Assembly (NCBI RefSeq): GCF_030406045.1
Contig: NZ_CP128988.1
Span: 1-64,000 of the forward strand
Direction of reading: 5' to 3'
Source: Thiohalobacter sp. IOR34
GTDB lineage: Bacteria; Pseudomonadota; Gammaproteobacteria; Thiohalobacterales; Thiohalobacteraceae
Length of the DNA: 64,000 nucleotides
Notes under the pieces: model-generated
What the model was told of the DNA's origin: nothing
The model's database searches: none
The model's input: the letters and a program-made list of their open reading frames with translations, nothing else
Shown here: positions 38,874 through 48,383 of the stretch, piece after piece
Position numbering within the stretch: the first letter of the stretch is position 1
Layout: every line of letters starts with the position of its first letter
Position numbers and translations under genes: made by a program

Positions 38874-39073
38874 GGTCGATCTCCTTTTCTCGACAGCCGG
38901 TCCGGGTCGGGAGTCACGGCGCGTGCCGCCGGGGCGACCCGCTTGTTCCCGGCTTTTCGTTGTCCAGGCCCGGCGGGCACTGGAAGTCACACCGCAATCC
39001 GTCCGCAGTCCACGTCTGTGTGCCCGGTGGCTGAACACGGCTATTCAGTTGCCGGGTTAATAACACCACGCCA

Positions 39074-39201
39074 ATCGCGGCCTGGAGGCCGCTCCTACAA
39101 CAGATTGTGCCGCCATGCCCCGTAGGAGCGGTCTCCCAGGCCGCGATCCCCGGCGGGTCCGGCCACGCCATCATCCGGGGCCGGATGCAATATCCGGGCT
39201 A
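39074..39201. repeat. REP inverted pair plus stop-abutting tail, upstream of trxC
   Basis: Inverted palindromes at 39074-39098 and 39122-39147 are followed by a 50-base tail ending at the TAG stop of grxC. The tail is the reverse complement of the one after dnaN (2374-2428), with few differences. The second palindrome has one extra C. The rest of the 325-base gap (38874-39073) shows nothing assignable apart from a likely trxC promoter zone. Confidence 0.85.
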
Positions 39202-39453
39202 GTCCCGCAGCAGGCTGTCCAGCCGCTCCTCGGCCTCCAGGGCGTAGAGATCGTCGCAGCCGCCGACGTGGGTGTCGCCGATGAAGATCTGCGGCACCGA
39301 GGTCCGGCCGCTGCGCGCCTCCATCTCGGCCCGCAGCGCCGGCGTCTCGTCGATGCGGATGTCCCGGTACTCGACCCCCTTGCGCTCCAGCAGCATCCGG
39401 GCGCGGATGCAATAGGGACAGAATGCGGTGCTGTACATGACGACGTCCGGCAT
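39199..39453 (-). CDS. grxC: Glutaredoxin 3
   Basis: The 84-residue glutaredoxin has the CPYC active site (TAFCPYCIRA), TSVPQIFIGD with the cis-Pro, and GGCDDLYAL for glutathione binding. I start at ATG 39453 (MPDVVMYST); the longer frame is antisense-like inside the rhodanese gene. It begins four bases after the rhodanese stop. Confidence 0.95.
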   Translation of the reverse strand: MPDVVMYSTAFCPYCIRARMLLERKGVEYRDIRIDETPALRAEMEARSGRTSVPQIFIGDTHVGGCDDLYALEAEERLDSLLRD

Positions 39454-39457
39454 GGGC

Positions 39458-39883
39458 TTACTTCCTGGTGATCGGCAGGTTGGCATTCTCCCAGGCCATG
39501 ATGCCACCTGCCAGGTTGTAGATGGACTCGAAACCGGCCTTGCGCAGCAGGCTGCCGGCCCGGTTCGAGCGGCTGCCGCTGCGGCATACCAGGAGCAGGG
39601 GCCGGTCGCGGTATTTCTCCAGTTCCGCCAGGCGCTGATCGAGCTGGCCAAGCGGGATGTGCAGGGCATGGGCGATGTGCCCCTTGCGGTATTCCTCGTC
39701 CTCGCGCACGTCCACCGGTATGGCGTCCTCGTGGCTCATCAGCTGGGTGGCTGCCAGCGGTCCCAGCTGGGGGATGCCGAAGCGGCGCCGGCTGATTTCC
39801 TCCTGCACCAGGAGGACCAGGATGACCACCAGGGCCGTCGACAGCATCCAGTGATTGGTGATGAATTCGATGAACTGTTGCAT
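39458..39883 (-). CDS. Membrane-anchored rhodanese (YibN-like)
   Basis: A 141-residue protein with an N-terminal transmembrane helix (MLSTALVVILVLLVQ) and one rhodanese domain with active-site loop LVCRSGSRS. It transfers sulfane sulfur; the physiological partner is unknown. It lies 107 bases downstream of an ArsR-type regulator gene in the same direction and directly before grxC, so all may share sulfur-responsive control. Confidence 0.9.
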   Translation of the reverse strand: MQQFIEFITNHWMLSTALVVILVLLVQEEISRRRFGIPQLGPLAATQLMSHEDAIPVDVREDEEYRKGHIAHALHIPLGQLDQRLAELEKYRDRPLLLVCRSGSRSNRAGSLLRKAGFESIYNLAGGIMAWENANLPITRK

Positions 39884-39990
39884 GGTTCGGTTGCGGTAAT
39901 TGGGCCGGGCGGGCGGATTTCAATGCCGGGCGCGGCCCGGGCGGTGTGTGTCGGCGTCGTTGGGGGTCAGGGACTGTCTGTTGACACGCC

Positions 39991-40314
39991 CTAGTTTTCC
40001 CGGGTGCAGAAGACGTCGCGCATCATGCCGATCAGGGCCAGGGTGCGGGCGTCGCCGACCCGGTAATAGACCCGGTTGGCGTCCTTGCGCGAGGCGAGGA
40101 TGCCCTTGTCGCGGAGGATGGCGAGATGCTGGGAGATGTTGCTCTGTGAGGTGCCGACGTGCTCGACGATGTCCTGGACGCTGACCTCCTGGTCGCCCAG
40201 GGTGCAGAGGATCTTCAGCCGCAGCGGGTGCGACATCGCCTTCAACGAACGCGAGGCGCGTTCGATATCCTCGTCTCGGGTGATCAGTTCTTCGCTAGTG
40301 GGTTCCAGGTTCAT
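39991..40314 (-). CDS. ArsR/SmtB-family regulator, SqrR/BigR-like
   Basis: A 107-residue winged-helix repressor. The start ATG 40314 is chosen for GAGG eight bases upstream and homology. The recognition helix region reads VGTSQSNISQHLAILRDKGIL and the wing RKDANRVYYRVGD. It has exactly two Cys, at residues 37 (LKILCTLG) and 103 (DVFCTREN). Their 66-residue spacing is that of the persulfide-sensing Cys41/Cys107 of SqrR. No metal-binding Cys cluster (CVC) is present. Likely to respond to sulfide/persulfide and to control the rhodanese downstream, by inference. Confidence 0.8.
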   Translation of the reverse strand: MNLEPTSEELITRDEDIERASRSLKAMSHPLRLKILCTLGDQEVSVQDIVEHVGTSQSNISQHLAILRDKGILASRKDANRVYYRVGDARTLALIGMMRDVFCTREN

Positions 40315-40608
40315 CGCTTTCGCCTCGAGGGGTGCGCAATTTGGAGTACAGAACAAGGGGGAATACGACATGCCGCTCCTGCTGATGCCTCTCCCCGAGG
40401 GGAGACTGACTTTTATAACTAAAACACTATACAATAATAAACCATTCGGGGAACCTGACAACGCCCTATTCGGCGAGGAGCCTGTCCCCGCCCCTTCCGC
40501 CGGCTGCCCCCCGTCGCCCGGGTGCGCCCCTGGCTGCCTGCGGGGTTTTCGGAATAGACTTCTTCTAGACTGGTTCTAGATTTGCGGAATTAAGGACAGA
40601 GAGACGCC

Positions 40609-42201
40609 ATGTCGGGCACGCCCAAACCGATGGTCCTGATCATCCTCGATGGATGGGGCTACAGCGAAGAAACGGACTACAACGCCATTGCCGCCGCCGA
40701 CACCCCGGTCTGGGACCGGCTGTGGTCGGACTATCCCCACACCCTGATCCGCACCTCGGGTGCCGCGGTCGGCCTGCCCGGTGACCAGATGGGCAATTCC
40801 GAGGTCGGCCACCTCAACCTCGGCGCCGGCCGGGTGGTCTACCAGGAGTTCACCCGGGTCAGCCGGGCCATCAAGACCGGCTCCTTCTTCAACAACAAGA
40901 CCCTCACCGGGGCCGTCGACCTGGCCATCGAGACCGGCAAGGCGGTGCATGTGCTGGGGTTGCTCTCGCCGGGCGGGGTGCACAGCCACGAGTGCCACAT
41001 CCACGCCATGGTCCAGCTGGCCGTGGAGCGCGGGGCGAGCAAGGTCTACCTGCACGCCTTCCTCGACGGCCGCGACACCCCGCCGCGCAGCGCCATGGAA
41101 TCCATCGAGAAGATGGAGGAGAAGTTCCGCGAGTTCGGCGGCGGTCGCTTCGCCTCGCTGATCGGGCGTTACTATGCCATGGACCGCGACCACCGCTGGC
41201 CGCGGATCCAGGCCGCCTACGACCTGATCACCCAGGGCAAGGGCGAATTCCAGGCGCCGGATGCCCACAGCGCGCTGGAGATGGCCTACGCGCGCGGCGA
41301 GAGCGACGAATTCGTCAAGGCTACTGCCATCGTCCCGCCGGGCAGCGAGCCGGTGCGGGTCGAGGACGGCGACGTGGTGGTGTTCATGAACTACCGCTCC
41401 GACCGTGCCCGGCAGATCACCCGGCCGTTCATCGAGCCCGATTTCGACGGCTTCGAGCGGGCCGTGATGCCCAGGCTCGGCCGCTTCGTCAGCCTCACCG
41501 AATACAATTCGGAGTTCGACATCCCGGTGGCCTTCCCGCCGGAACGGCTGCAGAACGTGTTCGGCGAGTACATCTCCGCGCTGGGCCTGCGCCAGCTGCG
41601 CATCGCCGAGACCGAGAAATACGCCCACGTCACCTTCTTCTTCAACGGTGGCCGCGAGGAGCCCTTCGAGGGCGAGGAGCGGATCCTCATCCCCTCCCCC
41701 AACGTCGCCACCTACGACCAGCAGCCGGAGATGAGCGCCCCCGAGCTGACCGACCGCCTGGTCGAGGCCATCGAGGGCGGCAGTTACGACGTCATCGTCT
41801 GCAACTACGCCAACCCCGACATGGTCGGCCACACCGGCAACTACGAGGCCGCGGTCAAGGCCATCGAGGCCCTCGACGGCTGCCTGGGGCGGGTGATCAC
41901 GGCCCTGCAGAAGGTCGGCGGCGAGGCGCTGATCACCGCCGATCACGGCAATGCCGAAAAGATGCGCGACCGTGAGACCGGCCAGCCGCACACCGCCCAC
42001 ACCAGCAATCCGGTGCCCTTCCTCTACGTCGGGCGGCCGGCGCAGATGGCGTCGACCGGCTCGCTGTGCGACGTGGCGCCGACCCTGCTGCACCTGATGG
42101 GGCTGGAGAAGCCGATGGAGATGACCGGTACCTTCCTGGTCGAATTCCCCGACGCCGAGACAGCGCCCGTCGAAGTCGAACAGGAGCGGCGTGGGGCCTG
42201 A
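40609..42201 (+). CDS. gpmI: 2,3-bisphosphoglycerate-independent phosphoglycerate mutase
   Basis: The 530-residue two-domain, manganese-dependent mutase interconverts 3- and 2-phosphoglycerate. Motifs: [10 protein letters not shown] with the metal Asp, [14 protein letters not shown] with the catalytic Ser, [10 protein letters not shown], and [13 protein letters not shown]. It begins the common cluster gpmI-envC-ctpA-yibQ; envC overlaps its end by 11 bases. Confidence 0.97.
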   Translation: MSGTPKPMVLIILDGWGYSEETDYNAIAAADTPVWDRLWSDYPHTLIRTSGAAVGLPGDQMGNSEVGHLNLGAGRVVYQEFTRVSRAIKTGSFFNNKTLTGAVDLAIETGKAVHVLGLLSPGGVHSHECHIHAMVQLAVERGASKVYLHAFLDGRDTPPRSAMESIEKMEEKFREFGGGRFASLIGRYYAMDRDHRWPRIQAAYDLITQGKGEFQAPDAHSALEMAYARGESDEFVKATAIVPPGSEPVRVEDGDVVVFMNYRSDRARQITRPFIEPDFDGFERAVMPRLGRFVSLTEYNSEFDIPVAFPPERLQNVFGEYISALGLRQLRIAETEKYAHVTFFFNGGREEPFEGEERILIPSPNVATYDQQPEMSAPELTDRLVEAIEGGSYDVIVCNYANPDMVGHTGNYEAAVKAIEALDGCLGRVITALQKVGGEALITADHGNAEKMRDRETGQPHTAHTSNPVPFLYVGRPAQMASTGSLCDVAPTLLHLMGLEKPMEMTGTFLVEFPDAETAPVEVEQERRGA

Positions 42202-43384
42202 GCGGCGAGGCCGCGGCCTGCGGCCGGCCGCGAGCCTGCTCTGTCTGCTGCTCGCCCAGCCGGTCCAGCCGGCCACCGACCCCGACCAGACCAGCCGCCA
42301 GCTCGACCAGCTGCGGCAGCGTATCGCCGCGGTGCAGCAGCGGCTGGAGACCGCGCGGCGCAAGGAATCCCGCCTCAGCCAGGCGCTCAGCGAGGCCGAG
42401 CGGCGCATCGGCCGCACCGGTCGCCGGCTGCACGAGCTGAACGCCCGTCTCGAGCGGCAGCAGCGGCGTCTCGACGAGCTGCGCGCGCAGCGCCAGCAGC
42501 AGCAGGTCCGGCTGGACGCGGACCGCGAGCGCCTGCGCGGGCAGGTGCGTGCCGCCTACCTGCTCGGCCGCCAGGAACAGCTCAAGCTGCTGCTCAGCCC
42601 CGAGGATCCGCAGGCCCTGGGCCGCACCCTGGTCTATTACCGCTATCTCAACCAGGCGCGGGTGCGGCAGATCCGCGGCCTGCGCGAGACCCTGGCCACG
42701 CTGGCCCGGCTGGAGACGGAGATCGGCGCCGAGGTCGAGCAACTGGCCGCTACCCGCCGCGAGCAGCAGGCCGCGCTGGCCCGGCTGGAGAAGCAGCGCG
42801 CCGAGCGTGCCGCGCTGCTGGCCGGGATCCGCGCCGGGATCCGCGGCGGCAGCGCCGAGCTGGAGCGGCTGCGCAGGGACGAGCAGCGCCTGCAGGGGCT
42901 GCTCGAGGAACTGCGCCACGCGCTGGCCGACGTCGAGCAGGCCGGCGCCCCGCAGCTCGCCTTCGCCAAACAGCGCCGCAAGCTGCCCTGGCCGGTGGCC
43001 GGCCGGCTGCGGGCCCGCTTCGGTCAGCCACGCGGCGTGGGTGGCCTGCGCTGGCGCGGGGTGTTCATCAGCGCCCCGGCCGAGCAGCCGGTGAAGGCCG
43101 TCTCCCACGGCCGGGTCGCCTTCGCCGACTGGCTGCGCGGCTTCGGCCTGCTGATCATCCTCGATCATGGCGACGGCTACATGAGCCTCTATGGTCACAA
43201 CCAGGCCCTGTTCCGCGAACCCGGCGACTGGGTGGAGGCGGGCGAGGTGATCGCCGCCGTGGGCGACAGCGGCGGCATGGAGCGCAGCGGGCTGTATTTC
43301 GAGCTGCGCCATCGCGGCAAGCCGATCGATCCCCTCAAGTGGTGTGCCGGGCGGCCGACAGCCTTGGCGGCGGCGCGGCGCTGA
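42191..43384 (+). CDS. envC: Murein hydrolase activator EnvC
   Basis: A 397-residue periplasmic protein: signal peptide, a long coiled coil (residues about 30-255) that binds the FtsEX complex in E. coli, and a degenerate LytM (M23) domain. The domain lacks the metal-binding H-x-H pair (GLYFELRH in that place) but keeps LYGHNQ, as in EnvC, which activates amidases and is not itself a hydrolase. The GTG start overlaps gpmI. Confidence 0.9.
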   Translation: MGPERRGRGLRPAASLLCLLLAQPVQPATDPDQTSRQLDQLRQRIAAVQQRLETARRKESRLSQALSEAERRIGRTGRRLHELNARLERQQRRLDELRAQRQQQQVRLDADRERLRGQVRAAYLLGRQEQLKLLLSPEDPQALGRTLVYYRYLNQARVRQIRGLRETLATLARLETEIGAEVEQLAATRREQQAALARLEKQRAERAALLAGIRAGIRGGSAELERLRRDEQRLQGLLEELRHALADVEQAGAPQLAFAKQRRKLPWPVAGRLRARFGQPRGVGGLRWRGVFISAPAEQPVKAVSHGRVAFADWLRGFGLLIILDHGDGYMSLYGHNQALFREPGDWVEAGEVIAAVGDSGGMERSGLYFELRHRGKPIDPLKWCAGRPTALAAARR

Positions 43385-43525
43385 CGGAAACCCGCGGGTG
43401 TGCTATGTTCTGGCGCAGCTTTGACGGACTTCAAGTTCAAACAGCGACTTAAGCCGGGGCCGGCAGGCGGGCCGCCCGGACCAACTCAGGATGATGGAGA
43501 CGGGCCCGGCCCGTTACGATAGCGG

Positions 43526-44830
43526 ATGAAACAGACGACTCAAAAGACCCTGCTGGTCCTCAGCGGTGCCCTGCTGGGCTTGACCCTCAGCATCGGCCAG
43601 GGCGTGTTTGCCGACCGCGAGACAGTGCGCGCCAGCCTGCCGCTGGAGGAGCTGCGCGCCTTCAGCGACGTGTTCGCCCGCATCAAGAGCGACTATGTCG
43701 AGCCGGTGGAGGACAAGCAACTGCTGGAGAATGCCATCCGCGGCATGCTCAGCGGCCTCGATCCGCATTCCGCCTACCTCGATCCCGAGCAGTTCCGCGA
43801 GCTGCAGGTCGGCACCAGCGGCGAATTCGGCGGCCTGGGCATCGAGGTCGGCATGGAGGACGGCTTCGTCAAGGTCATCGCGCCCATCGACGATACCCCC
43901 GCCCAGCGTGCCGGGGTGCAGGCCGGCGACCTGATCATCCGCCTCGACGACACCCCGGTGAAGGGCATGAGCCTGAACGACGCGGTGAAGATCATGCGCG
44001 GCAAGCCCGGCACCGACATCACCCTGACCATCGTTCGCGAGGGTGAGGAGAAGCCGCTGAAGATCACTATCACCCGCGCCATCATCAAGGTGCGCAGCGT
44101 CAAGAGCCGGGTGCTGGAGCCGGGCTTCGGCTATGTGCGCATCTCCCAGTTCCAGGCCAAGACCGCCGATGGCCTGTTGCGTGCCATCAACAAGCTGCAG
44201 AAGGAGGAGGGCCAGCTCAAGGGGCTGGTGCTCGACCTGCGCAACAACCCGGGCGGCGTGCTGAACGGTGCGGTCTCGGTGTCCGACGCCTTCCTCGACA
44301 AGGGGCTGATCGTCTACACCGAGGGCCGGGTGGCCGATTCGCGGCTGCGCTTCAACGCCACGCCGGGCGATGTCCTCAAGGGCGCCCCGCTGGTGGTGCT
44401 GGTCAACCAGGGTTCGGCATCCGCCTCGGAGATCGTCGCCGGTGCCCTGCAAGACCACAAGCGGGCGATCCTGGTCGGCAAGCAGACCTTCGGCAAGGGC
44501 TCGGTGCAGACCATCATCCCGCTGTCCGGTGGCACGGCGGTCAAGCTGACAACGGCGCGTTACTACACGCCGTCCGGCCGCTCCATCCAGGCCGAGGGCA
44601 TCAAGCCCGACATCGAGCTGGAGAACGTGCGGGTGGCTGCGGTGGAGAGCGCCTTCAAGCCGATCAAGGAGGCCGACCTGTCCCGTCACCTGGAGAACGG
44701 CAACGCCAAGAACGGCAAGAAGCAACCCAAGAAGGCCAAGAAGGCCTCGCTCGCCAAGTCCGACTACCAGTTGTACGAGGCCCTCAACCTGCTCAAGGGT
44801 CTGGCGATCCAGGCGGAGCGGGTGCGGTGA
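43526..44830 (+). CDS. ctpA: Carboxy-terminal processing protease CtpA (S41)
   Basis: The 434-residue periplasmic serine protease has a signal/anchor (LLVLSGALLGLTLSIGQGVFA), a PDZ domain (residues 85-165) and the catalytic core with Ser in GSASASEIVAGALQD and Lys in VGKQTFGKGSVQ. A Lys-rich tail (NGKKQPKKAKKAS) near residue 400 is notable. It overlaps the next gene as GTGA. Confidence 0.95.
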   Translation: MKQTTQKTLLVLSGALLGLTLSIGQGVFADRETVRASLPLEELRAFSDVFARIKSDYVEPVEDKQLLENAIRGMLSGLDPHSAYLDPEQFRELQVGTSGEFGGLGIEVGMEDGFVKVIAPIDDTPAQRAGVQAGDLIIRLDDTPVKGMSLNDAVKIMRGKPGTDITLTIVREGEEKPLKITITRAIIKVRSVKSRVLEPGFGYVRISQFQAKTADGLLRAINKLQKEEGQLKGLVLDLRNNPGGVLNGAVSVSDAFLDKGLIVYTEGRVADSRLRFNATPGDVLKGAPLVVLVNQGSASASEIVAGALQDHKRAILVGKQTFGKGSVQTIIPLSGGTAVKLTTARYYTPSGRSIQAEGIKPDIELENVRVAAVESAFKPIKEADLSRHLENGNAKNGKKQPKKAKKASLAKSDYQLYEALNLLKGLAIQAERVR

Positions 44831-45642
44831 CCCGGCGGGGCTTGCGCCCCCTGCTCGCCTTTCTCGCCCTGCTGTGGCTGATCCCGGCGGCGGCCGATGT
44901 GCCACCCTGGGCCCAGCAGGGCGACGCCAGCGGCCTGCCGCCGCGCATCGCCCTGATCATCGACGATCTCGGCGGCCGGCGCGCCGCCGGCGAGCGGGTC
45001 ATCGCCCTGCCCGGCCCGGTGGCCTGCTCCTTTCTGCCGTACGCCACCCATACCCCGATGCTGGCGCGCCAGGCACACCGGGCCGGCAAGGAGGTCATGC
45101 TGCACCTGCCGATGCAGGCGGTGGAGCCGCGGCCGCTGGATGCCGGCGGCCTCACCCTGGACATGAACCGGCGCCTCTTCCTGCAGACCCTGAACGACGA
45201 CCTGGCCCGGGTGCCCCATCTCGCCGGCATCAACAACCACATGGGCAGCCTGCTGACTCGCCATCCCGGCCACATGCGCTGGCTGATGGAGGCGCTGCGC
45301 CGCCAGCCGGGGCTGTTCTTCGTCGACAGCCGCACCAGCCGCGCCAGCGTGGCCCGGCGGCTGGCCTTCGAGCACGGCATCCCCAGCCTGTCGCGCGACG
45401 TCTTTCTGGATGCCGAGCCGGGGGGCGAGGCGGTGCGCGGACAGTTCCGGCGCTTGCTGCAGCGGGCGCGCCGCCAGGGATTTGCGGTGGGTATCGGCCA
45501 TCCCTATCCTGATACCCTGAAAGCGCTCGAAACGCTGCTGCCCGCGCTGGCTGCCGAGGGCGTGCGGCTGGTGCCGGTCAGTGAACTGGTCGAACGGCAA
45601 TACGCGAGGGATTCGGCATGGCGACTGTCCTTGTACCACTAG
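44827..45642 (+). CDS. Divergent polysaccharide deacetylase (YibQ-like)
   Basis: A 271-residue exported protein, GTG start coupled to ctpA, signal peptide LLAFLALLWLIPAAADV. The divergent polysaccharide deacetylase domain shows IALIIDDLGGRRAAGERV, LHLPMQA, INNHMGSLLT and FFVDSRTS. Its substrate is unproven; genes of this family almost always follow envC and ctpA, suggesting a cell-wall role. Confidence 0.9.
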   Translation: MTRRGLRPLLAFLALLWLIPAAADVPPWAQQGDASGLPPRIALIIDDLGGRRAAGERVIALPGPVACSFLPYATHTPMLARQAHRAGKEVMLHLPMQAVEPRPLDAGGLTLDMNRRLFLQTLNDDLARVPHLAGINNHMGSLLTRHPGHMRWLMEALRRQPGLFFVDSRTSRASVARRLAFEHGIPSLSRDVFLDAEPGGEAVRGQFRRLLQRARRQGFAVGIGHPYPDTLKALETLLPALAAEGVRLVPVSELVERQYARDSAWRLSLYH

Positions 45643-46175
45643 CCCAGGGTTGCGAAGAACTGGAGGCGGTGACCATCATCGACCTGCTGCGCCGCGCAGG
45701 GATCGAGGTGATCACGGCCGGCCTCGACGATCGGCCGGTGCGCGCCTCGCGCGGCACGGTGCTGCTGCCGGACACCACCCTGGACGCGGTCGCCGACCGC
45801 GACTTCGATCTGATCGTGCTGCCCGGCGGCCTGCCCGGCGCCGACCACCTGGAGGCGGATTCCCGCCTGCGCCAGATGCTGCAGCGCCAGGCCGAGGCCG
45901 GCCGCTATCTGGCCGCGATCTGCGCCGCGCCCAAGGTGCTGGCCAGCGCTGGCCTGCTCGACGGCCGTGAGGCGACCAGCTACCCGGGGGTGCTCGACCG
46001 CCAGCCGGCGCCTGGGATGCGCTACATCGACGCCCCGGTGGTGACCGACGGACGCATCATCACCTCCAAGGGGCCGGGCACGGCCATGGACTTCGCGCTC
46101 AGCCTGATCGAGGCGCTGGCCGGGCGGGCCAGGCGCGACGAGGTCGAGGCTGCCCTGCAGCGCCCGTCCTGCTGA
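45618..46175 (+). CDS. DJ-1/PfpI family protein (YajL-like)
   Basis: A 185-residue protein with the DJ-1 nucleophile Cys in AAICAAPKVLA, the glutamate in GCEELEAV and the loop VLPGGLPGADHL. YajL/DJ-1 proteins protect against oxidative and carbonyl stress; exact activity is debated. It overlaps the 3' end of the deacetylase gene by 25 bases, an unusually long overlap that places its ribosome site inside that gene. Confidence 0.9.
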   Translation: MATVLVPLAQGCEELEAVTIIDLLRRAGIEVITAGLDDRPVRASRGTVLLPDTTLDAVADRDFDLIVLPGGLPGADHLEADSRLRQMLQRQAEAGRYLAAICAAPKVLASAGLLDGREATSYPGVLDRQPAPGMRYIDAPVVTDGRIITSKGPGTAMDFALSLIEALAGRARRDEVEAALQRPSC

Positions 46176-46195
46176 GTGTTGCGGGAAGGCAGCCC

Positions 46196-47176
46196 ATGCG
46201 CATCATCGAGGTGGTTGCCGACGCCGGCCACACCGACAGCCTGAGCGGCATCGCCCGCCAGCATGGCGCACTCGATCTCTGGTGGAGCGCACGGGCCGAC
46301 GACGGCCGCCGCGCCTTCCGCATCCTGGTCAGCGCCGAACAGCGCCAGGCGGTGGTCGACGCCCTGCAGAGCCTGATCGGCAGCGAGGAAGGCGCGCGGA
46401 TCCTGATCCTGCCGGTGGACGCGGTGCTGCCGCAGGCCGGGGACGAGGAGCCCGGCGGCCGCAAGACGGTCAGCGCCACCCGCGAGGAACTCTATGCCCA
46501 GATCGAGCGCGGTGCGCGGCTGGACAGCAACTACCTGTGGATGGTGCTGCTCTCCACCCTGGTCGCGGCCATCGGCCTGATCGAGGACAACGTCGCCGTG
46601 GTGGTCGGGGCGATGGTCATCGCCCCGCTGCTCGGCCCCAACATCGCCCTCGCCTTCGCCACCTCCCTTGGCGACAACGCCCTGCTCTGGCAATCGTTCA
46701 AGACCGAGCTGGCCGGACTCGGCCTGGCGCTTGGCGTCTCGCTGCTGATCGGCGTCCTGCTGCCGCTGGATCTCGACAGCCACGAGATCCTGGCCCGCAC
46801 CGACGTCGGCCTGGATGGCGTGGTGGTGGCGCTGGCCTCGGGCGCCGCGGCCGTGCTCTCGCTGACCGCCGGCCTGTCCACGGTGCTGGTCGGGGTGATG
46901 GTCGCCGTGGCCCTGCTGCCGCCGACCGCAACCCTCGGCCTGATGCTGGGCAGCGGCCAGCAGTCCCTGGCCGCGGGTGCCGCGTTGCTGCTGGCGGTGA
47001 ACGTGGTCTGCGTCATTCTCGCCGCCAAGCTGGTGTTCCTCGCCAAGGGCGTCAAGCCGCGAACCTGGCTGGAAAAACGCCAGGCCCGCCAGTCCACCAC
47101 CACCTACTTCATCCTCTGGGCCGTGCTGCTCGCCATCCTCGTCGGCGTCATCTACCTGCGCAGCCACCTGCGCTAG
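46196..47176 (+). CDS. DUF389 (TIGR00341) membrane protein
   Basis: A 326-residue protein with a soluble N-terminal part (about residues 1-110) and at least six membrane helices after it. The family motif region is LVAAIGLIEDNVAVVVGAMVIAPLLGPN, and TLGLMLGSGQ is also visible. Function unknown. It is the last gene of the housekeeping run; beyond it base composition changes and the accessory region begins. Confidence 0.85.
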   Translation: MRIIEVVADAGHTDSLSGIARQHGALDLWWSARADDGRRAFRILVSAEQRQAVVDALQSLIGSEEGARILILPVDAVLPQAGDEEPGGRKTVSATREELYAQIERGARLDSNYLWMVLLSTLVAAIGLIEDNVAVVVGAMVIAPLLGPNIALAFATSLGDNALLWQSFKTELAGLGLALGVSLLIGVLLPLDLDSHEILARTDVGLDGVVVALASGAAAVLSLTAGLSTVLVGVMVAVALLPPTATLGLMLGSGQQSLAAGAALLLAVNVVCVILAAKLVFLAKGVKPRTWLEKRQARQSTTTYFILWAVLLAILVGVIYLRSHLR

Positions 47177-47950
47177 CGGCGGCAATCGCAACGCGGTCGC
47201 GTAGGAGCGGCCTCCAGGCCGCGATTCCCGCACCTGGTTTCCCATGCACGGTTTCAGGCAAACTACTAACGCCGCACCCTGGCATGCTGAAGAAAAACAG
47301 CAAACCGATTCTGGAAGCATAGAGGGTACATTGCCGCGATAACCGCTTAACTGCGCCGCCAGGGCCTATGGATCGCGGCGCGACCCACCCAGTCGCGTAG
47401 GAGCGGCCTCCAGGCCGCGATCCCCGCACTTGGTTTCCCATGCACGGCTTCAGTCAACCCACCAATGCCGCAAAGGGAGCCCTGGCTGGTTCAAGGCAAG
47501 AGCTGCGAACGATACCCTGGCATGCTGAAGAAAGACAGGAAACAGTTTCTGGAGGCCTGGGAAGAACACATTGCTAGTTGAAACTTATCCACTGGCTCGG
47601 AATATAGACTTTCACGATGATGAGTGAAAGAGCATGGTCACGTTCAACCAAGGGAAGCCTTGATCAATTGACATAGCCGCCAAGGCGCCAGGAATGCCAG
47701 ATTGCTTTTATTGAATGCATAAGCTTTCTTGGCGCCCTTGGTGGTTTATAACCCGATTTGATCAGACATTCCCTGGATGCTGCGAACCAATGGGGAACGG
47801 CGCCGGTAATCACGGATTCAAACACGGCTGCTCGCTGTATTGACAACAGATAAAACATGGGCGAATATTGAACACGAAACGAACGCGCCGATTTGTCTCA
47901 GCTTGCGGGCGCGAAATAAATACAGCTAAACCGAGTTTCGGAACAGAATC
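47177..47950. repeat. Gene-free stretch with a duplicated REP module
   Basis: Two single REP copies (47201-47225 and 47397-47421) are each followed by TGGTTTCCCATGCACGG and then an imperfect copy of ACCCTGGCATGCTGAAGAAA (47276 and 47514), so a segment of roughly 200-240 bases is duplicated. At 47672-47750 an imperfect inverted repeat of the CCGCCAAGGCGCCA type is present. No gene is credible in it. Confidence 0.75.
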
Positions 47951-47957
47951 ATCGAGA

Positions 47958-47988
47958 CCCGCTTTAGCGCAAGCTGAGCGGGTTTTTT
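47958..47988 (+). terminator. Orphan rho-independent terminator
   Basis: An 11-bp stem (CCCGCTTTAGC / GCTGAGCGGG with one G-U and a GCAA tetraloop) is followed by six T on the plus strand. No plus-strand gene ends within 780 bases upstream, so it either ends a small RNA or is the remnant of a lost gene. Confidence 0.85.
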
Positions 47989-48118
47989 ATTGCCTGTCAC
48001 AAGCCGCCTGATTTGATGCCAGATTGCAGGGGCGGTTGATAAATTGCCTGCTAAAGCGGTGTTCGGTCTCCCCTTCGCTGACCGGCACCAGCCGGCCAAC
48101 GTAACAAGGAGACCTTTC

Positions 48119-48262
48119 ATGCAAAAGCCTGAAAATATTCTGCAACTTTCCCTCCCCCTCGGTGAAACTTTGCTGGATCAGGAAGAACCGCCAAAGCTCG
48201 ATCACGACCTCGAGTGGTTACATGCGGACATGGCGCTAGGATTACGTAAGCACGCGGGATGA
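48119..48262 (+). CDS. Small unknown protein, possibly frameshifted
   Basis: A 47-residue frame (MQKPENILQLSLPLGETLLD...) with an excellent ribosome site AAGGAG seven bases upstream. Shifting the frame by +1 near 48252 opens a further 38 codons (TRDELVAYCREEGFGPLL..., stop at 48366) directly up to the next gene, which suggests that one base was gained or lost and the intact protein had about 83 residues. No family recognised. Confidence 0.5.
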   Translation: MQKPENILQLSLPLGETLLDQEEPPKLDHDLEWLHADMALGLRKHAG

Positions 48263-48383
48263 ACTGGTGGCCTATTGTCGTGAGGAAGGGTTCGGGCCCC
48301 TCCTGCGCTTGTTTCCGGAACGTCCGCGGCTGGCCAGCCTGGGCTCCCATTTCCGTGCGGCTTCATGAAACAGAAGGACTAAA

